Shown here: one piece after another, positions 11,050 through 18,932 of the stretch
Layout of the letters: the number at the start of each line of letters is the position of its first letter
Numbering within the stretch: the stretch's first letter is position 1
Origin: Alphaproteobacteria bacterium
Lineage (GTDB): Bacteria > Pseudomonadota > Alphaproteobacteria > JAGOMX01
Reading direction: 5' to 3'
DNA: 55,623 nucleotides
NCBI GenBank assembly: GCA_017993335.1
Contig: JAGOMX010000008.1
Span: forward strand, 1 to 55,623
Notes under the pieces: model-generated
The model's input: the letters and a program-made list of their open reading frames with translations, nothing else
Databases searched by the model: none
Told to the model about the DNA's origin: nothing
Made by a program: the position numbers and the translations under genes

Positions 11050-11126
11050 CTCCCTACGTTGGTACAAACCAAATCAGGTTCAAAGGGTATTTCTCAGCCT
11101 CTAATGGCACCCCCGGTAATTGGGGG
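11050..11126 (-). promoter_or_regulatory. TPP riboswitch (THI element)
   Basis: Read on the minus strand, the conserved TPP aptamer blocks appear in order: GGGGGTGCC (P2), CTGAGAAATACCC, GAACCTGAT, and TACCAACGTAGGGA. Spacing matches the E. coli thiM/thiC aptamers, with a short P3 arm. The element normally senses thiamine pyrophosphate and controls thiamine synthesis or uptake genes. Here the next gene downstream (about 140 nt) encodes a secreted LRR protein. A weak hairpin followed by TCTTATTT (about 11022-11045) could be the expression platform. Recognition of the aptamer is secure; what it controls is inferred. Confidence 0.93.
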
Positions 11127-11155
11127 AAGTTAGGGCATGGAAAAAATTCTGTCAA
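11127..11155 (-). promoter_or_regulatory. promoter of the riboswitch transcript
   Basis: On the minus strand TTGACA (11155-11150) is followed after exactly 17 bases by TAACTT (11132-11127), a near-consensus sigma-70 promoter. Transcription would start near 11120, just before the TPP aptamer. The IS element's target duplication ends one base upstream of the -35 box, so the promoter itself is intact. Confidence 0.65.
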
Positions 11156-11171
11156 GAAATAATTTCCTTAA
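11156..11171. repeat. left target-site duplication of the IS
   Basis: GAAATAATTTCCTTAA, identical to 12759-12774 at the other end of the element. Confidence 0.9.
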
Positions 11172-11265
11172 TGTCACCAACAAGTTAGTTGTCCGCATTA
11201 AAGAACATTTAAGTTGTCCGATTTTAGAGTGGATGTACCAACCAGCAAACGGAGGTACATCCGAT

Positions 11266-12456
11266 ATGAGTGTAAAGCTAAAAGAGGACTATTTAAAGAT
11301 GAGATTTGAGGATATTTATACAAGGTATTCAAGCAAAGAGCTTGATACTCAGGCCTGCGCAGACATTTTGAACATTAGTGTTCGTACGTTTTTGAGGAAA
11401 CGTAATAAATACGAGGCAGAAGATTTTAATGGCAGCTTTGATTTCAGGTTAGGCAAGAGATCCAATAACAAGGCCGTGGATAAAGAGGTTCAGTACATAA
11501 CTAAGCTTTATGGCGAAAGGCATAAGGGCTTTTCGATTAAGCATTTTTATAGCTTCGTAAAAACAGATCCGCAAGTTAAAAGAAGCTATAATTGGTGCCG
11601 TCTAACCCTGCAGAAGGCGGGCTTAGTAAGCAAAAGTAGTCGTGGAGGTCCTCATCGCCAGCGCAGGGAGCGCAAGCCAATGGAAGGTATGATGATTCAT
11701 CAGGATGGCTCAACACATGCTTGGATACCTGCTCTGGACTATAATATGGACATGATCGTAACTATGGATGATGCTACATCTGAGATTACATCAGGCTTTC
11801 TTATTGAACAGGAAGGCACAAACAGCAGTTTTCAAGGCATCAAAGAAACCATTATGAAGAAAGGTGTGTTCTGCACTTTTTATACGGACCGTGGCAGTCA
11901 CTATGCGCACACACCTGAAGCTGGAGGCAGGGTAGACAAGAATAATCCAACGCAAGTGGGGCGGGCATTACGAGAGCTAAAAATTCGCCACATTAATGCC
12001 TACAGCCCACAAGCACGAGGGCGTTCGGAAAGAATGTTTGGAACTTTGCAAAACCGCCTGCCTAAAGAGTTTGCGTTGCATGGTATCAAATCCATTGACG
12101 AGGCCAATAAGTATTTACAGGAGGTCTATTGGCCTCGGCATAACCAAGAGTTCTCTGTAAAGCCAAAAGACAGTCAAAGCGCTTATATCTCTTGGCTTCA
12201 CAAGGAAAGTCTTGATGAGATATTATGCGTCAAAGATGACCGCGTGGTTCAGAATGACAATACGGTTCGCTACGAAGGATTAATCTTACAGATTCCACCT
12301 CAGCAGCATCGTAATCATTATGTTCGTGCTGATGTCGAGGTTAGACGCTATCTAGACAAGACCCTTGGTGTTTTTTACGGACACTTCTGCTTAGGGCGTT
12401 ATGATCAAGCTGGCAATCTTATTGTGTTGGAACAAGAGAATTCTATGGCGGCATAA
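11266..12456 (+). CDS. ISNCY/IS1202-type DDE transposase
   Basis: The product has 396 residues. The frame is open further upstream, but that part lies in the terminal repeat and outside the IS. The ATG at 11266 follows GGAGG with a 10-base gap. An N-terminal helix-turn-helix (ACADILNISVRTFLRKR) precedes an rve/RNase-H-like core. The catalytic triad is visible as HQDGSTHAW (D), FYTDRGSHYAHT (D) and ARGRSERMFGTLQ (E). The order and spacing match the family that includes IS1202 and ISDol1. The gene looks intact, so the element may still be active. Confidence 0.93.
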   Translation: MSVKLKEDYLKMRFEDIYTRYSSKELDTQACADILNISVRTFLRKRNKYEAEDFNGSFDFRLGKRSNNKAVDKEVQYITKLYGERHKGFSIKHFYSFVKTDPQVKRSYNWCRLTLQKAGLVSKSSRGGPHRQRRERKPMEGMMIHQDGSTHAWIPALDYNMDMIVTMDDATSEITSGFLIEQEGTNSSFQGIKETIMKKGVFCTFYTDRGSHYAHTPEAGGRVDKNNPTQVGRALRELKIRHINAYSPQARGRSERMFGTLQNRLPKEFALHGIKSIDEANKYLQEVYWPRHNQEFSVKPKDSQSAYISWLHKESLDEILCVKDDRVVQNDNTVRYEGLILQIPPQQHRNHYVRADVEVRRYLDKTLGVFYGHFCLGRYDQAGNLIVLEQENSMAA

Positions 12457-12501
12457 TAAGGAATCATTAATGTACGCCCGTCTACCTGAAGCATGTGGGG
12501 G

Positions 12502-12708
12502 CTCATCGCCGCCCCCACGCGGCTCCGCCGCTCCCCCGCTAGAATATTTGTAAACAAGAATGAAGGATTTTATTAGATGTTGTTGAATTAAGTGGAGTTA
12601 AGTCAATGAAATGATGTAGTATACTCATGCAGTACAGCCTGGAAAGGCGATGATTGCAACAAGAATGGGGCTGACCTGATAGCTACGGTTTATCTAGTCA
12701 GCCTTTTT
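12502..12708 (+). terminator. hairpins and rho-independent terminator in the IS 3' region
   Basis: Downstream of the transposase a GTGGGGGC/GCCCCCAC hairpin lies near 12497-12520. A second stem, GGCTGAC (12669-12675) with GTCAGCC (12697-12703), is followed by TTTTT, a standard intrinsic terminator. The ~150 bp between them holds no convincing ORF; a small RNA is possible but unsupported. Confidence 0.6.
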
Positions 12709-12758
12709 AGGACAACTACCGTGTTCTATACATCGGACAACTACGCTTGTGCGTGACA

Positions 12759-12774
12759 GAAATAATTTCCTTAA
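12759..12774. repeat. right target-site duplication of the IS
   Basis: GAAATAATTTCCTTAA, identical to 11156-11171. The absence of any mismatch points to a fairly recent insertion. Confidence 0.9.
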
Positions 12775-12841
12775 ATAACTTCCTTAATTATTAGGCCGAT
12801 ATGTTGAATTTAACGCATAAGATATAAAAGGTGTCGCAAAC

Positions 12842-13009
12842 ATGCGTTTTTGGAGCAGATTAAAGATGTGGGTTGAAGGCAACGTTTCTAATGCCACCCA
12901 ACTTACCGCCGCCACCCGTACAAGCCGCGTCAAACTGCGTGAAAGTCTTTTGTCAGCCCCTAATAATGAACCAGATGGCATTTCTTCTGTGTCCGCTAAA
13001 ATCAATTAA
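12842..13009 (+). CDS. small hypothetical protein (55 aa)
   Basis: ATG at 12842 to TAA at 13007-13009, with AAAGGTG about 10 bases upstream. The product begins MRFWSRLKMWVEGN and is amphipathic with no signal peptide. I do not recognise it. It lies between the IS and the integrative element and may be a remnant of a longer gene cut by an earlier rearrangement. Confidence 0.35.
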   Translation: MRFWSRLKMWVEGNVSNATQLTAATRTSRVKLRESLLSAPNNEPDGISSVSAKIN

Positions 13010-13137
13010 CCCCTTTGTTTTGAAGGCTGCTAGATCATCCTGTAACGTACGCCCGGCAGGCGGTGATTTGAGGTGAGATAGAATTTCTTCATCTGCAATT
13101 TTCCATGACCATCAACATTCGTAAATCCCCATAAACG

Positions 13138-13194
13138 TAACTATCGCAAATTTTTTGCGACAGTTAGATATGCCAGGATATGCCAAGATATATA
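13138..13194. repeat. 29-bp palindrome and short direct repeats
   Basis: 13138-13166 is an inverted repeat, TAACTATCGCAAA with TTTGCGACAGTTA (one mismatch). It is followed by two near-copies of GATATGCCA(G/A) and GATATATAA. The rest of the 360-bp gap before the next gene (13010-13370) shows no gene. The palindrome could be a terminator or a binding site for the element's regulator or integrase; nothing in the sequence decides. Confidence 0.55.
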
Positions 13195-13370
13195 AAATAG
13201 ACCAAAATAGAACTACAGAGGGGTTTTGGGACGTTACTGTAGTAATTTAATAATCAGACTTACTTTAGTTGATTTTCTTATATATCATTATCTTAACCTT
13301 CACAGACTTACCGGCTTTTGTATGAGGCCGTGAGGCACCAGGGCTGTGAAACACTCGAAAGGAAGATGCT

Positions 13371-13559
13371 ATGACTATATTTAACACCGGACGATTGCTG
13401 AGCCGTGAAGAAGCAGCACTCATGTTGAATATGAAGCCCAATACCCTGGCCGTGTGGAAGAGCACGCACCGACACAAGATTCCTTGTGTCAAAGTGGGCA
13501 GGCTGGTGCGTTATCGCTTTGAAGATATTCAGGCGTTTATCGAGAAGAGGACCATCTAG
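13371..13559 (+). CDS. AlpA/excisionase-type HTH regulator
   Basis: The product has 62 residues and is preceded by AAGGAAG. It is a MerR-like winged helix: LLSREEAALMLNMKPNTLAVWK is the recognition region, then VGRLVRYRFEDIQAFIEKR, the DNA-binding-domain excisionase family (HTH_17). Such proteins control excision or the replication gene of P4-like and other integrative elements. The stop (13557-13559) is 2 bases before the next ATG, so the two genes are translationally coupled. Confidence 0.85.
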   Translation: MTIFNTGRLLSREEAALMLNMKPNTLAVWKSTHRHKIPCVKVGRLVRYRFEDIQAFIEKRTI

Positions 13560-13561
13560 CC

Positions 13562-15112
13562 ATGAAAACCATAAACTTATTGGGGGAGGCCAGTTCTTAT
13601 AACTGGCCGGACCCTACGCCGATCAAGCAGATCAAAAAGGAGTTGCTGCCGGTGATGTCTCTCACGCCGGAGATGATTCCGGAGCCTTTTAGGGAATGGC
13701 TCAAGGATATATCCGAGCGTATGCAGTGTCCTTTGGATTATGTGGCTGTAACGGCGCTCGTTACTACTGCCGCTATTATTGGTGCCGGATGTAAAGTTCG
13801 GCCCAAGAAGCACGATTCATGGGCTGTAGTTCCGAATCTGTGGGGAGGGATTGTGGGCAGGCCCAGCACTCTTAAAAGCCCATCATTAAAGGAGGTGATG
13901 CGGCCGCTGAAGCTCCTTGAGGAAGAGGCTCGGGTGGTTTTTGAGAATGAAAAGCGGGCCTATCAGCTTAAGATGGAAAGCTTCCAAGTATGTAAAGAGG
14001 CCATCAAAAAGAAGATGTCGAAGGCAGCCATTGTGGGAAATTCGCTTCAATTGGACATGACCAAACAGGAGCTCGAGGAACTAAAAGAACCACGGGCTCC
14101 TGTTTGGAAACGATACCATACCAACGATGCAACCATTGAGAAGATGCATGATCTTCTTTCCATGAATACCCGTGGATTATTGCTGTATCGAGATGAGCTC
14201 ATTGGTCTTTTGGATACTTGGGACAAAGAAGGCCATGAGGCTGACAGGTCGTTTTATTTGGAGGCCTGGAACGGGGATGACTCCAAAACCACTGACCGCA
14301 TAGGACGGGGCACAACTTTTACCAAGAATTTGTGCGTTTCAATCCTGGGTGGCACGCAGCCGGACAAGTTGTTTTCTTACTTCAATCACACCTCGTCCGG
14401 GTTTTGTAACGACGGTATGCTACAGCGGTTTCAACTGCTGGTGTATCCCGATGATGCTAAAGCTTGGAGTTTGGTTGACAGAACTCCCAATGCGGCTGCC
14501 CAGGCTAAGGCTTTTTCCATTATTAGAAATCTTTCCACAATGAACTTTCGTGAGCAAGGTGCTTTTCAGGAAAATGAGGGGGATACGCCTTATTTTTGCT
14601 TTACTGAGACGGCGCAGCACTTCTTCTATGCGTGGCTTTCCGATTTGGAAAAAGACAAGTTAATGGCTGAAGACGAGCCTATTGTGATCGAGCATCTCGC
14701 TAAATACCGCAAGCTCTTGCCGTCGTTATCTCTGCTGTTTCACCTGATTTTGGTGGCAGATGGTAAGGCTCGAGGTAATATTGATGTGGGATGCGTGGCA
14801 ATGGCAGCGGAATGGTGCAAGTTTCAGGAAACCCATGCCAGACGCATATACGACGGAGGTTTGAGTCCAGGCTATGAAGGTGCCAGGACCCTTGCTCGTA
14901 AAATCCAAGAGGGTGAATTGAAAGACAATTTTGAGCCCAGAGATGTGTATCGCAAGCAATGGTCTCATCTGCGAAACAAGGAGGAGGTATTAGTGGCCTT
15001 TAACATTCTGGTTGACCATAACTGGATTAAAGAAAGCCAGGTAGCAGATCAGGGTAAAACCAAGTGCGCCTATGAGATCAATCCCAAGGTCAACGTGAGG
15101 GCGTCGCGCTAA
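13562..15112 (+). CDS. DUF3987 (YfjI-type) protein of the integrative element
   Basis: The product has 516 residues. It has the DUF3987 layout: an N-terminal LTPEMIPEPFREWLKDISERM segment, a P-loop-like GRPSTLKSP near residue 97, RGLLLYRDELIGLLDTWDK (Walker B-like acidic pair) and NLCVSILGGTQPDKL. The family is found in integrative elements and satellites and is presumed to act as a replication ATPase/helicase; this is not proven. The P-loop lacks the canonical GKS/T arrangement. The 3' flank carries repeated CTGACA blocks. Confidence 0.85.
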   Translation: MKTINLLGEASSYNWPDPTPIKQIKKELLPVMSLTPEMIPEPFREWLKDISERMQCPLDYVAVTALVTTAAIIGAGCKVRPKKHDSWAVVPNLWGGIVGRPSTLKSPSLKEVMRPLKLLEEEARVVFENEKRAYQLKMESFQVCKEAIKKKMSKAAIVGNSLQLDMTKQELEELKEPRAPVWKRYHTNDATIEKMHDLLSMNTRGLLLYRDELIGLLDTWDKEGHEADRSFYLEAWNGDDSKTTDRIGRGTTFTKNLCVSILGGTQPDKLFSYFNHTSSGFCNDGMLQRFQLLVYPDDAKAWSLVDRTPNAAAQAKAFSIIRNLSTMNFREQGAFQENEGDTPYFCFTETAQHFFYAWLSDLEKDKLMAEDEPIVIEHLAKYRKLLPSLSLLFHLILVADGKARGNIDVGCVAMAAEWCKFQETHARRIYDGGLSPGYEGARTLARKIQEGELKDNFEPRDVYRKQWSHLRNKEEVLVAFNILVDHNWIKESQVADQGKTKCAYEINPKVNVRASR

Positions 15113-15153
15113 TTTCTGCTGACAGGGTCAAAATTTCAAATTGTGGCCAAAAC

Positions 15154-15288
15154 GGAACTGACAAACTGACAGAACTGACAGAACTGACAAACCATGGATA
15201 CATCTGTCAGTTTTGTCAGTTCGTACCCCTGCCCTTTTTTCTAAAAAAAATCTCAGGATTTGCTAAAAAAAGAACTGACAAACTGACA
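15154..15288. repeat. CTGACA repeat cluster with hairpin
   Basis: Four direct (A/G)AACTGACA-type copies run from 15154 to 15190. GAACTGACAAA (15181-15191) pairs perfectly with TTTTGTCAGTTC (15211-15222), and two more copies occur at 15271-15288. The hairpin followed by CCCTTTTTTC could end the DUF3987 transcript. The repeated spacing also resembles iterons of a replication origin. Either reading is inference. Confidence 0.75.
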
Positions 15289-15359
15289 GATCTGTATTTC
15301 GGTCAACCACTGACTACGTGCCTTCAATTCTATCAATTGAAATACACAAGACCTCTTCA

Positions 15360-16292
15360 TCAACCCACGGAAGTTTGTTGCTTCAGCAGTTGCATTGCAT
15401 CCCACTTTTGCCAAAGTTCCGACGTATCAACGAATTCTGCACCGCTTTCAAGTTCCTGAAGTTTTATCTGATGAGGTTTTATGTGGATATCAATTCCAGC
15501 ATAACAGATCCAATCAGGTAGGCTGACCAGCTCTGACTCTTGGAAAAGCTCCGGAATTTTTACGTTTGGTCTGATAAGAAGACGAAGTTCTTGCCGGAAC
15601 CATAAAGACAGGCTTAGGAAGCGTTCAATTTGGGCTGGAGTATCAATAGTTATGCTGACATTTTCATCATTTACTTCCTCCTCAGCAAGTACACTCTCGC
15701 CTCTTCTCATGTACTGCAATGCCATGATGAAATGGCTCGCAGACTTGTATTGCCCGAATGTTTTGCTTAAGTTTTTAGCGCCAGCAAGATATATCTTTTC
15801 TTTATCACCTGATTTGAGGGGCTTTTCACCAAGAATCAAGCGTAAGGCCTCCGTAAGGCTGGCACGGCGCTCACGCCATTTCTCGTAGTATGCTTTTGAC
15901 ATCTTGAGCATAGTCCAACCCAGCCGATCCACTATTTTAATGGAATTATCCTTAATACGTTCTTCGAGTTCGTCCTGAATAAGCCAAAGAGGATAGCCGT
16001 CTTCGTAAGTGTCCGCAAAATAGGCGGTATCGGGTAAGTTGAAAATAATCTTGATAGCTTCTAGCTTCTCTGTACTTGCCTGCTCCTTTTGAGCTTTATG
16101 ATAATACGCCATACTCATTGATAGGATGGCTTTTTGTTGAAAATGCTCACAACGACAGTTCTCTTTGCAGCGACATTCCGTTGAAAACAGCAAATATGCT
16201 TGAACATGATGAAAGACATCCTGGATGACAACATCGTGATGTTGCCGTAAAAACTCAGGCGAAAAACGATTGTATAACTCACGATAGATCAT
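15360..16292 (-). CDS. hypothetical protein of the integrative element
   Basis: The product has 310 residues, is soluble and mostly helical; I do not recognise a family. Two segments resemble each other: MSMAYYHKAQKEQASTEKL (near residue 59) and MSKAYYEKWRERRASLTEAL (near 131), suggesting a duplicated helical unit. A Cys cluster, CRCKENCRC, near residues 40-48 could bind a metal. The gene lies 58 bp downstream of the DUF1016 nuclease gene on the same strand, so they may act together. Confidence 0.7.
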   Translation of the reverse strand: MIYRELYNRFSPEFLRQHHDVVIQDVFHHVQAYLLFSTECRCKENCRCEHFQQKAILSMSMAYYHKAQKEQASTEKLEAIKIIFNLPDTAYFADTYEDGYPLWLIQDELEERIKDNSIKIVDRLGWTMLKMSKAYYEKWRERRASLTEALRLILGEKPLKSGDKEKIYLAGAKNLSKTFGQYKSASHFIMALQYMRRGESVLAEEEVNDENVSITIDTPAQIERFLSLSLWFRQELRLLIRPNVKIPELFQESELVSLPDWICYAGIDIHIKPHQIKLQELESGAEFVDTSELWQKWDAMQLLKQQTSVG

Positions 16293-16350
16293 CAGAACCT
16301 CCCATTCTCAACGTTACTAGCGTCACTAAATATGCTTTAAGACTCTATGG

Positions 16351-17433
16351 CTAAGACAATGCAATACTGGCAGTTAGCGACTTAGATTCAACATCGACTT
16401 CCTCAGCCTTAATGCTTTCGAAAAAATGCTGGAACTGCTCTGGCGTGGGTAATGCTCCTTCCATGCCTTTGGGCAGATCGTTTAATGTGGTTCGATATTT
16501 TGAAACACCCATAGGCTGCTGTTTTTCCGATAAAGAATACTCAACCACAACTTCATTGGCAGACTGACATAGAACCAGCCCTATGGTAGGATTGTCATCA
16601 GGAAGCTTGACTTGCCTGTCTATGGCAGTAAGGTAAAAACTCAACTTACCTGCGTATTCAGGAAGAAATTTTCCCGTTTTTAGCTCTAAAACTATGTAGC
16701 AACGCAATCGGGCATGATAAAAGAGCACATCCACATAAAATTCATCACCACCCACGACAAGCTTATATTGCGTCCCAATGAAAGCAAAGCCGGTTCCTAA
16801 CTCTAACAAAAAATCCCTTATGTGATTGATTAATGATTTTTCGATTTGGCGCTCGTGAACCTCAGATTCCAAACCTAAAAATTCAAAGTTATAATCGCTT
16901 TTAAATATTTCTTGAACAAGATCCGAGGTTTCCGGCGGCAGAGTATGCTTAAAATTAGTGAGAGCGTTACCCTGCCTTTCATGAAGATTGCTCTCAATTT
17001 GCATCGTCAGCACGTTTCTGGACCAACCATTTTCAATAGTCTTTTGTATGTACCACTCGCGAATTTGGTCATTCTTAATTTTCGTCATAATTACAATATT
17101 GTGACCCCAGGGAATTTCTCTAACAGCTTGTTGGAGAATTTGGTGACCCCTATATTCCTGGGCAAACTGCCGCATAAACCATAGGTTCTGTGTAGAAAAT
17201 CCCTTCATATCAGGAAATTCATGTTTGAGGTCCAGTGAAAACTGCTCGATAACCTTACTGCCCCATCCAAGCCTTTCTTGACGTTCAAGAATAGTTAAGC
17301 CAATACGCCAATAAAGTGCAATGAGTTCCTTATTGACTGCAAGATGGGCACGCAATCGTGCATTTTTAATTTCGTTCTTAAGAGCCGCAAGCGCCTCAAA
17401 ATAGTCTTTGTTGTTTGTAAGACTTGTCATCAC
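16351..17433 (-). CDS. DUF1016/YhcG-type PDDEXK nuclease
   Basis: The product has 360 residues. An N-terminal helical DUF1016_N region (ALKNEIKNARLRAHLAVNKELIALYWRIG) precedes a PDDEXK nuclease fold. The D...ExK residues are visible in EFYVDVLFYHARLRCYIVLE followed by LKTGKF. Members occur in mobile and defence islands and in restriction-like loci; their DNA substrate is not known from sequence. It sits between the integrase and the 310-aa protein on the same strand. An ATG two codons into the frame (MTSLTN) is an alternative start. Confidence 0.88.
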   Translation of the reverse strand: MMTSLTNNKDYFEALAALKNEIKNARLRAHLAVNKELIALYWRIGLTILERQERLGWGSKVIEQFSLDLKHEFPDMKGFSTQNLWFMRQFAQEYRGHQILQQAVREIPWGHNIVIMTKIKNDQIREWYIQKTIENGWSRNVLTMQIESNLHERQGNALTNFKHTLPPETSDLVQEIFKSDYNFEFLGLESEVHERQIEKSLINHIRDFLLELGTGFAFIGTQYKLVVGGDEFYVDVLFYHARLRCYIVLELKTGKFLPEYAGKLSFYLTAIDRQVKLPDDNPTIGLVLCQSANEVVVEYSLSEKQQPMGVSKYRTTLNDLPKGMEGALPTPEQFQHFFESIKAEEVDVESKSLTASIALS

Positions 17434-17523
17434 AGCCCCCAGACTGATTATGTGGTTTTATTTTATGGTTAATAAGATTACCCAATTTTCATCTGGATTT
17501 ACAACTGTTTATTAAGAATTTCA

Positions 17524-18711
17524 TCAATCACCCTCATTTGTTATTGAGGCCCTGTCATCGAGATCATCCTGTGGAAAGGCTTCTCTATAAATGGCCTCAT
17601 TTGCTAGTGTTATAAATTCTCTTACAGGATCAATATCAATCCTTTCATAAACCCTCGTCGCTTCAACACTTTTATGCGCCAACGTTTTACCTATGATCGC
17701 GGTAGTCGCTCCGACAGCTCCCATCCAACTTCCTAAAGTACGGCGAAGATCATGAATTCGCAGATCTTCTATACCTGCACGCTTCAAAACCCTACCCCAA
17801 GTTTTTTTTGGGTCGGCCAGATGACCATTGACTCCATTCCCAGGAAATACATAGGTGCTAGTCGCACCCCTTTTCCTTTCTTTTAAAATCGCGATTGCAG
17901 GTGGCGTAAGGGGAATGATGTGAGATTCACCATTTTTTGTTTCTTTTATGTGCCACTCGCAAATGGCAAAGTTAACTTCATCCCACTGCATTTCCAGGAC
18001 ATTGGTTTTACGCGCGCCAGTTAAAAGAGCCATGAGTATGAAATCACGAGCAGCCTCGTTGGTTTCCTCCGCGAGCGACTTGAAAAATCGCGGCATCTCA
18101 TCTTTGCGCAAAAACCTCTGCCGGCTTTTTTCCTTGAACTTCTTGATACCTAAGGTTGGATTTGTTCCATTCCATCCCCATTCGATGGCTTTATTGAAAA
18201 TGGCTCGGACACGTTCTAAAAGACGGTTAGCCTGATAGAATCCGCTTTCATCTCCGATTTTTTCATGAAGCTCCTGCATTTCGATTTTTGTTATTTGAGA
18301 TGCCTTTCGGTGAAAATATGGCGTCATAAATCGGTTGACCTCCCGTTCATCGTAAATCCAGCTTTTTTTGAATTTCTTGCTATACCGCTCCATAAACTCA
18401 TGAAACATGGCACCAAAGGTAATTTCCTGTTTGAGCTTTTTCTTTTCCTCACCAGGATCAATACCATTGGCCACATCTGCCTTTGCCGAAAGAGCCTTCC
18501 TTCGAGCGCCTTCAATGGATAGCTCCGGAAAACGCCCCAGGTGGATTCTTTCGTCCCTGCCATTAATCCTCTTGCGCACAAAAAACGTAATGACGCCATT
18601 GGAGGTTATATAAGCAGCCAACCCCTTTTCATGGGTATCATGAAATGTGGTTTTTCCCTTCTCAGGTGGCTTACAACTCGTCAGAAATTGTTTCGTAAAA
18701 TTGACCTTCAT
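17524..18711 (-). CDS. tyrosine recombinase (P4-type integrase)
   Basis: The product has 395 residues. The ATG at 18711 is preceded by AGGAG with a 6-base gap and is preferred over an upstream start that would read through the 11-bp repeats. An N-terminal DUF4102/arm-binding region (GKTTFHDTHEKGLAAYI) and a SAM-like core-binding domain come first. The catalytic domain shows R in LTGARKTNVLEMQW, HDLRRTLGSW (H..R), LAHKSVEATRVYE (H, then catalytic Y). It integrates the element, probably at tRNA-fMet, whose 3' half lies 160 bp away. Confidence 0.93.
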   Translation of the reverse strand: MKVNFTKQFLTSCKPPEKGKTTFHDTHEKGLAAYITSNGVITFFVRKRINGRDERIHLGRFPELSIEGARRKALSAKADVANGIDPGEEKKKLKQEITFGAMFHEFMERYSKKFKKSWIYDEREVNRFMTPYFHRKASQITKIEMQELHEKIGDESGFYQANRLLERVRAIFNKAIEWGWNGTNPTLGIKKFKEKSRQRFLRKDEMPRFFKSLAEETNEAARDFILMALLTGARKTNVLEMQWDEVNFAICEWHIKETKNGESHIIPLTPPAIAILKERKRGATSTYVFPGNGVNGHLADPKKTWGRVLKRAGIEDLRIHDLRRTLGSWMGAVGATTAIIGKTLAHKSVEATRVYERIDIDPVREFITLANEAIYREAFPQDDLDDRASITNEGD

Positions 18712-18720
18712 TTTCATCTC

Positions 18721-18753
18721 CTGGTGCCGCGCTGGTGCCGCACTGGTGCCGCA
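18721..18753. repeat. three tandem 11-bp repeats before the integrase gene
   Basis: CTGGTGCCGC(G/A) is repeated three times head to tail at 18721, 18732 and 18743, between the integrase start and the att site. The position suits arm-type integrase binding sites or autoregulation (inference). Confidence 0.85.
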
Positions 18754-18871
18754 AAATAGGTGTATTTCCATAAAATATGGTCAAACACTATGTAAGTGAA
18801 TATGCCTTGAAAGCCTTGCTATGTAAAGGATTATCTACGTTTATAAATTTTGGTAAAACCCTAATTCCAAT

Positions 18872-18918
18872 GGCTCATAACCTGAAGGTCGTAGGTTCAA
18901 ATCCTGCCCCCGCAACCA
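18872..18918 (+). other. attachment site: 3' half of initiator tRNA-fMet
   Basis: 47 bp match the 3' part of a bacterial initiator tRNA: GGCTCATAACC (CAU anticodon loop), GAAGGTCG, the T arm GTAGG-TTCAAAT-CCTGC, and CCCCGCAACCA. The 5' half is absent, so this is not a working tRNA. It is what remains at one junction when an element integrates into the 3' end of a tRNA gene. The intact tRNA-fMet should be at the other end of the element or elsewhere. Confidence 0.85.
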
Positions 18919-18932
18919 ACTTAGAAAACAGA

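Larger units (their letters stand above)
11172..12758 (+). mobile_element. complete IS1202/ISNCY-type insertion sequence
   Basis: The element is 1587 bp. Its ends are imperfect inverted repeats: the left end starts TGTCACCAACAAG and the right end, reverse-complemented, TGTCACGCACAAG, both continuing into TAGTTGTCCG with one gap. It is flanked by a perfect 16-bp direct repeat, GAAATAATTTCCTTAA, at 11156-11171 and 12759-12774. A long duplication is typical of the IS1202 group. The element carries one transposase gene and a ~300-bp 3' region with hairpins. Confidence 0.92.

Noticed and set aside
11137..11265. Upstream start of the ISNCY transposase at 11137
   Set aside because: Lies partly outside the IS and across its terminal repeat; GGAGG precedes the ATG at 11266.
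12842..13560. Left attachment site of the integrative element
   Set aside because: No second copy of the tRNA-fMet core (TTCAAATCC...CCCCGCAACCA) was found left of the element in this window.
18872..18918. Functional tRNA-Met gene
   Set aside because: No 5' half (acceptor strand and D arm) upstream; only the 3' half is present.
18777..18932. N-terminal extension of the LprI-like gene to 18777
   Set aside because: It translates the tRNA-fMet fragment (VGSNPAPATN), a well-known artefact; the signal peptide starts at 18933.
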